From contig JAIXRT010000133.1 in the NCBI GenBank assembly GCA_027485075.1, positions 1 through 9,897 on the forward strand: a stretch of DNA of 9,897 bases, in the 5' to 3' direction. The first letter of the stretch is position 1; each line of letters starts with the position of its first letter. The position numbers were made by a program, and so were the translations under genes. The notes under the pieces were generated by a model that did not search any database, was not told where the DNA came from, and worked only from the letters and a program-made list of their open reading frames with translations. Positions 6,534 through 9,897 of this stretch are shown here, one piece after another. The stretch is from Cytophagaceae bacterium (GTDB lineage Bacteria; Bacteroidota; Bacteroidia; Cytophagales; Spirosomataceae).

Positions 6534-7249
6534 AAGTTTGGTTTTAATAGGTATTTCGCATAGAAATCATCAATGATTTTTACGGCTTCCGTAGGCGTAT
6601 CCACCACCTCAAAAAGTTCTAGGTCCTCAGCGTGAATGTTGCCATGACCTACCATCGTTTTTTTCATCCAGTCTAATAAACCGGACCAATAGTCTGACCC
6701 TACGAGTACAACCGGGAAACGGCCTATTTTATGTGTTTGAATCAAGGTTAGCGATTCAAACATTTCGTCCAGCGTGCCAAATCCCCCAGGCATAATGATG
6801 AATCCTTGGGAATATTTGACAAACATCACTTTGCGAACAAAGAAAAAATCGAAATTCATATTTTTGTCGGCATCTATAAACGGATTGGGCGTCTGCTCAA
6901 ACGGTAATTCGATGTTTAAACCCACAGATCGACCATTCTCGCTTTTAGCACCTTTGTTTCCAGCTTCCATGATTCCGGGGCCACCACCGGTAATGACACC
7001 GTATCCGTGACGGACTAATTTGGCGGCTATCTGTTCGGCCAACTGGTAATATTTGTCTTCGGGGGAGGTTCTCGCTGATCCGAAAATGGATACGCATGGC
7101 CCAATTTTAGATAAGTGATCAATGCCCTGCACAAATTCACTCATGATTTTGAAGATCCTCCAGGATTCTTCTGATTTAATTTCAGACCAGGTTTTGTCTC
7201 CAAATACTTTTATAATGCGGTCTTCGTCTTCTTGCCAATTATCTGACAT
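6530..7249 (-). CDS. LOG-family nucleoside 5'-monophosphate phosphoribohydrolase (TIGR00730)
   Basis: 239 residues with a Rossmann-like fold. LOG proteins cleave the N-glycosidic bond of AMP-type nucleotides, including cytokinin ribotides, to give a free base and ribose 5-phosphate. The signature is GGGPGIMEA (88-96) followed by PGGFGTLDE (154-162), the PGGxGTxxE motif that contributes the catalytic Glu; older databases call this lysine decarboxylase, which is not supported. FGSAR (56-60) fits the first nucleotide-binding loop. An N-terminal extension of about 45 residues precedes the core. I chose the ATG at 7247-7249 (MSDNWQ) over the ATG at 7268-7270 and TTG at 7303, because a TACATTTG promoter element lies across the upstream codons. 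The physiological substrate is not determinable here. Divergent from rpiB; its TAG stop overlaps the polX stop within CTAG. Confidence 0.85.
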   Translation of the reverse strand: MSDNWQEDEDRIIKVFGDKTWSEIKSEESWRIFKIMSEFVQGIDHLSKIGPCVSIFGSARTSPEDKYYQLAEQIAAKLVRHGYGVITGGGPGIMEAGNKGAKSENGRSVGLNIELPFEQTPNPFIDADKNMNFDFFFVRKVMFVKYSQGFIIMPGGFGTLDEMFESLTLIQTHKIGRFPVVLVGSDYWSGLLDWMKKTMVGHGNIHAEDLELFEVVDTPTEAVKIIDDFYAKYLLKPNF

Positions 7250-7271
7250 AATTTTATCTGTTTGTTGCATG

Positions 7272-7305
7272 CAAATGTAATTGATAACAACGACCTTTGT
7301 CAAAA
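7272..7305 (-). promoter_or_regulatory. Bacteroidota-type promoter for the LOG gene
   Basis: On the minus strand TACATTTG (plus-strand 7272-7279) matches the -7 consensus TAnnTTTG exactly. A TTTTG (7301-7305) lies upstream as a candidate -33 element, with 21 bases between it and the -7 box. This is at the long end of the usual spacing. Transcription would begin near 7265, leaving a leader of roughly 15 bases before the ATG at 7249. Confidence 0.5.
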
Positions 7306-7323
7306 TTTATACCCTTTCCTTTT

Positions 7324-7767
7324 ATGACTTTATCTAAATCCTTTGCCGTAGGTGGTGATCATGCTGGTTTTGACTACAAAGATCAATTAATTGATTATTT
7401 AAAAGAACAAGGTTTCGCTGTCACCGATTGTGGTACCTATTCAGCGGATTCTGTTGATTATCCTGATTTTGCTCATCCTGTTGCAAATGCTGTGGAGTCT
7501 GGAGAGGTTTCTTGGGGATTGTTATTGTGTGGTAGTGCGAATGGCGTGGCGATTACGGCTAATAAGCATCAAGGTATCCGGGCAGGACTAGCTTGGAATA
7601 CAGAGGTGGCTAAATTAGTCCGTCAGCATAATGATGCCAATGTCATCTGTTTACCTGTTCGATTTATCAGTTTAGCAGAGGCAAAAGCTTGTCTTCAAAT
7701 GTTTATCGACACAGATTTTGAGGGCGGTCGGCACGCAGGACGCGTCAATAAAATCGGCTGCGTTTAA
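7324..7767 (+). CDS. rpiB: Ribose-5-phosphate isomerase B
   Basis: 147 residues, normal for RpiB/LacAB. It interconverts ribose 5-phosphate and ribulose 5-phosphate in the non-oxidative pentose phosphate pathway, in the cytoplasm. Visible motifs are GGDHAGFDYK (10-19), SVDYPDFAHPVA (43-54), LLLCGSANGVAITANK (66-81) with the expected catalytic Cys69, GIRAGL (84-89), HNDANV (102-107), and a phosphate-contacting end GGRHAGRVNKI (134-144). CGSAN in place of the commoner CGTGI or CGSGN is a mild variant. The ATG at 7324 fits the usual N-terminus; the in-frame TTG at 7297 would add nine atypical residues. The adjacent divergent LOG enzyme would release ribose 5-phosphate, this enzyme's substrate. 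The TAA stop overlaps the stop of the convergent membrane-protein gene within TTAA. No Shine-Dalgarno is visible. Confidence 0.92.
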   Translation: MTLSKSFAVGGDHAGFDYKDQLIDYLKEQGFAVTDCGTYSADSVDYPDFAHPVANAVESGEVSWGLLLCGSANGVAITANKHQGIRAGLAWNTEVAKLVRQHNDANVICLPVRFISLAEAKACLQMFIDTDFEGGRHAGRVNKIGCV

Positions 7768-9134
7768 TTCTTCCGTTTATACAAATGCTTTTGAACTTCT
7801 ACGTATCTATCCTGTAAATAGGGTAGGTAGTAACGCATGCGTGGAAAGTTTCCCGCAGGATCATAAATGTAGGTGGGTGAATCCATCTCCAAATAACGTT
7901 GCAACTTGACCACCGTTCGGTACGTATTCAACTCAGAAAACACGTCATTTGATAATTCCCAGTTGACAAATGGTCCGGCCATTTGATTCGCTTGATATTC
8001 GTCAATTTGAGGTCCCAGCACCATTAATCGTTCATTTTTGATAGGTAGTTTTCCCGCTTGAATGCGGTTGTAACTGCTGTTGTTCCATTCGGTTTGCCAG
8101 CTGAACCAGACGCTACCTAAAATCGCAAACAAGATCAATTCTTGGATCCAATAGCGCTTCAACAAGAAGAATAAATTGAGCGTGAAATAGGCCATGGCTG
8201 GCAGGATAAACAGGTAATTGTGGCTATTATTCGCTGGCAATGTAAAAGCAGCAAAAAAGCTAATGAAGACCCAAATGAAATTTGTTTGCTGTGCCTTTTG
8301 ACCATTCGACTTGATTTTCGGACGCTGAATGACCGTCCAAAGACCATAAAAACCCAATAGAATCGCCATCGCATAGGTAGATGCAATGCGTTGAATATCT
8401 GCCCAAGCGGGGGTGTGAAAAACGAATGCCGATTTTTGGAATACTTCAATTAAGTACGAAAAATTACCATGGTAGGTGTACAATAGTGCTGTGATGCCGT
8501 TGACGATTAAAAAGCCAACAAGTACCAAAAGCATTTGACGAATATTGATACCAGAATAGAATAATAAGCTCAGGAATCCCCAGAAGATGAATAAATAGTA
8601 GGTAGGGTAGCACAAACCCGCTGCTCCGATAAATAAGCCGATGAGAAATACGCGGTCGTCAACTTGCAAGGTGCTTTGTTGCTTGATGATCTCCCGCCAT
8701 GCCAAAATCAAAAATGTCAGCCCAATTAAGGCAGCGCTTGGTACCCAAAAATCTAAGGAAATGTGAAGGAACAAGGTGTAGATAAAAAAGGGCATGTTGC
8801 CTAACGGACCCATTAATTCATAGCGATTAATGGTGCGTTGAAAAACAATTGCTTGAAAGAGTATGATGCCGGTAGCCCAATAAGCATTCCAGGAGATCGG
8901 GAAGTTTAAGAACTCAATTAATTGAAAAAAACCAGCAGCTAATGGACCCGAGTTATCGCGAATATCTTGATACATCCGAAAACCCTCATTTAATTTTTGC
9001 CCCAGCAAATAGTTTTTCAATTCCCAGCCAAGCGGTGAAATATCTGCTTGTACAAACGCAAAGGTCGCAATCGTCCACATACCCACGAGTAGGAGGAGGG
9101 TAATCGATGCGTTTGATCGTAGAAATTGAAACAT
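7764..9134 (-). CDS. Multi-pass membrane protein, possibly GT-C glycosyltransferase-like
   Basis: I do not recognise a named family. The 456-residue protein has about ten or eleven hydrophobic segments, near residues 10-28, 82-98, 112-130, 131-147, 162-178, 179-193, 200-220, 250-268, 285-299, 304-325 and 329-346. A hydrophilic tail of roughly 110 residues follows (350-456). The first loop (about 30-65) contains GFRMYQDIRDNSGPL. Its shape, an acidic pair then Gly-Pro-Leu before a hydrophobic helix, resembles the first loop of GT-C enzymes (Y-D-x-x-D-x-x-P-P-L in PMT/ArnT relatives), which use polyprenyl-phosphate sugars outside the membrane. That is a weak analogy. The tail is rich in Tyr, Asn and Pro (GPFVNWELS at 387-395, YIYDPAGNFPRMRYYLPY at 422-439) and probably folds as a separate domain. 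Divergent from rbfA with 90 bases between starts. Confidence 0.7.
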   Translation of the reverse strand: MFQFLRSNASITLLLLVGMWTIATFAFVQADISPLGWELKNYLLGQKLNEGFRMYQDIRDNSGPLAAGFFQLIEFLNFPISWNAYWATGIILFQAIVFQRTINRYELMGPLGNMPFFIYTLFLHISLDFWVPSAALIGLTFLILAWREIIKQQSTLQVDDRVFLIGLFIGAAGLCYPTYYLFIFWGFLSLLFYSGINIRQMLLVLVGFLIVNGITALLYTYHGNFSYLIEVFQKSAFVFHTPAWADIQRIASTYAMAILLGFYGLWTVIQRPKIKSNGQKAQQTNFIWVFISFFAAFTLPANNSHNYLFILPAMAYFTLNLFFLLKRYWIQELILFAILGSVWFSWQTEWNNSSYNRIQAGKLPIKNERLMVLGPQIDEYQANQMAGPFVNWELSNDVFSELNTYRTVVKLQRYLEMDSPTYIYDPAGNFPRMRYYLPYLQDRYVEVQKHLYKRKN

Positions 9135-9215
9135 AATTACATTTTGAATTTGCTAAATTACGGTGATTCCAATTATTATTCTGAAATTTGTTGGATTTTT
9201 GAGTAGAAATGAATC

Positions 9216-9219
9216 GGAG
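9216..9219 (+). promoter_or_regulatory. Shine-Dalgarno sequence of rbfA
   Basis: GGAG sits five bases before the ATG at 9225. It stands out because none of the other start codons in this window has a comparable site, and it fixes the rbfA start. Confidence 0.6.
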
Positions 9220-9224
9220 CAATT

Positions 9225-9605
9225 ATGGAAAGTAAGCGTCAGCAGAAGTTTGGGAGACAAATCCAAAAGGATTTAAGTGATATTTTTCAAAAGGAGTTTA
9301 AGGAGATTTTTGGCAAAGCGATGGTCACCATCACCGATGTGAAAATGAGTCCTGATCTCTCAGCTGCCCGTTGCTATTTAAGCTTTTTATTAGCAGATGA
9401 TATCGACCAAATCATGGAAGAATTGGATGTACGCAACAAAGCAATTCGCAATGCATTAGCCATTCGAATCCGTAAACAAGCGCGAATCATTCCTCATTTA
9501 GCTTTTTATTTAGATGATACTGCTGCTTACGCGGCTAAAATCGAAGCCTTATTCGAAGGGCTTGTCATTCCTCCATCGGACGGAATTCCTTCTGAAGAAC
9601 TTTAA
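9225..9605 (+). CDS. rbfA: Ribosome-binding factor A
   Basis: 126 residues, the usual size for this single-KH-domain assembly factor. It binds the 30S subunit near the 5' helix of 16S rRNA, helps 17S-to-16S maturation and supports growth in the cold. Family features are an N-terminal helix RQQKFGRQIQKDLSDIF (5-21), MVTITDVKMSPDLSAARCYLSF (33-54), which forms the first KH strands, and the C-terminal RIIPHLAFYLDD (86-97) before a last helix. The ATG at 9225 has a Shine-Dalgarno. The gene is followed after 12 bases by the LolC/LolE-type permease, an order I recall as common in Bacteroidota, so the two are probably co-transcribed. Confidence 0.93.
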   Translation: MESKRQQKFGRQIQKDLSDIFQKEFKEIFGKAMVTITDVKMSPDLSAARCYLSFLLADDIDQIMEELDVRNKAIRNALAIRIRKQARIIPHLAFYLDDTAAYAAKIEALFEGLVIPPSDGIPSEEL

Positions 9606-9617
9606 TGTGTTGACCCC

Positions 9618-9897
9618 GTGAATTTTTCCTTATTTATTGCAAAAAGGTATTTTTTTTCAAAAAGTAAGGCGAGCTTTATCTCCTTAATTTCACGCATTGC
9701 CATGATTAGTGTAGGCGTAGAAGTGATGGCGCTCGTGCTCATTCTATCCGTCTTTAATGGCCTAGAGGAGTTTCAAAAAGGGCTTTTCAACACCTTCGAT
9801 CCTGATCTAAAAATTGTTCAAGCGAAAGGCGATCGTTTTCAGTTGACCGCTACCCAAGTCAAATCCATTACTCAGTTAGCAGGTGTAAAATTTGTTA
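9618..9897 (+). CDS. LolC/LolE (FtsX-like) lipoprotein-release ABC permease, 3' end missing (window edge)
   Basis: The frame opens at GTG 9618 and runs past the window end, giving 93 residues. The start MNFSLFIAKRYFFSKSK fits the amphipathic N-terminus of LolC/LolE-type permeases (FxxAxRYLxSKxK). The first membrane helix follows at about 26-47 (IAMISVGVEVMALVLILSVF), then NGLEEF, and the start of the periplasmic MacB-like domain with FDPDLKIV. Full-length members are about 400 residues with four membrane helices and work with an ATPase (LolD) to extract lipoproteins from the inner membrane. GTG is the only plausible start, because the TTG at 9610 meets a stop after three codons. No Shine-Dalgarno is seen; the 12-base gap to rbfA suggests translational coupling. 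LolC and LolE cannot be told apart from this fragment. Confidence 0.85.
   Translation, partial: MNFSLFIAKRYFFSKSKASFISLISRIAMISVGVEVMALVLILSVFNGLEEFQKGLFNTFDPDLKIVQAKGDRFQLTATQVKSITQLAGVKFV

Noticed and set aside
6530..7249. Lysine decarboxylase annotation for the LOG-family gene
   Set aside because: The GGGPGxxEA and PGGxGTxxE motifs belong to LOG phosphoribohydrolases; the lysine decarboxylase name is a historic misannotation and there is no PLP-binding motif.
8159..8449. 96-residue minus-strand open frame in another frame of the membrane-protein gene
   Set aside because: It is contained within the 456-residue gene on the same strand in a different frame and has no independent features.
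1..9897. A new defence system, phage or integrated mobile element
   Set aside because: No integrase, transposase, toxin-antitoxin, helicase-nuclease or phage genes are seen; apart from the repeat-bounded AraC gene the content is ordinary chromosomal.

Overview
The window looks like the chromosome of a member of the Bacteroidota, probably a Cytophagales-like bacterium. The evidence is the protein style (a LysA with a CETDTF motif, a membrane-anchored AraC regulator, rbfA followed directly by a LolC/LolE-type permease), moderate to low G+C, start codons mostly without a Shine-Dalgarno sequence, and one good match to the Bacteroidota promoter element TAnnTTTG. The genus is a guess. It is mostly a housekeeping region with one repeat-bounded accessory segment. 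I see no phage, IS transposase, CRISPR array, rRNA or tRNA.

Layout. 1-1107: 3' part of lysA (diaminopimelate decarboxylase, lysine synthesis), cut by the window edge. 1108-2788: an A+T-rich gene for a seven-helix membrane protein with a C-terminal AraC DNA-binding domain (minus strand), bounded on both sides by copies of a hairpin-rich dispersed repeat and on the right also by two different 7-bp tandem arrays. 2789-4219: a circularly permuted ATP-grasp protein (minus). 4379-6533: a two-gene plus-strand DNA repair operon, an Ogt-type alkyltransferase overlapping a PolX-family protein. 6530-7249: a LOG-family phosphoribohydrolase (minus), divergent from rpiB (7324-7767, plus). 7764-9134: an unrecognised multi-pass membrane protein (minus). 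9225-9605: rbfA. 9618-9897: the start of a LolC/LolE-type ABC permease with a GTG start, running off the window.

How the genes fit together. The clearest functional groups are ogt-polX (translationally overlapping repair genes) and the divergent LOG/rpiB pair, which could be linked through ribose 5-phosphate. The most interesting item is the PolX homologue: its HhH motifs and C-terminal PHP phosphoesterase motifs are all present, but the aspartates and GS motifs of the polymerase core appear to be replaced. It is therefore probably a nuclease rather than a polymerase. The alkyltransferase encoded with it also departs from the family at the arginine-finger position. The second theme is the repeat-rich segment around the AraC gene, which looks like a site of past insertion or rearrangement. 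I did not find a clearly new multi-gene system.
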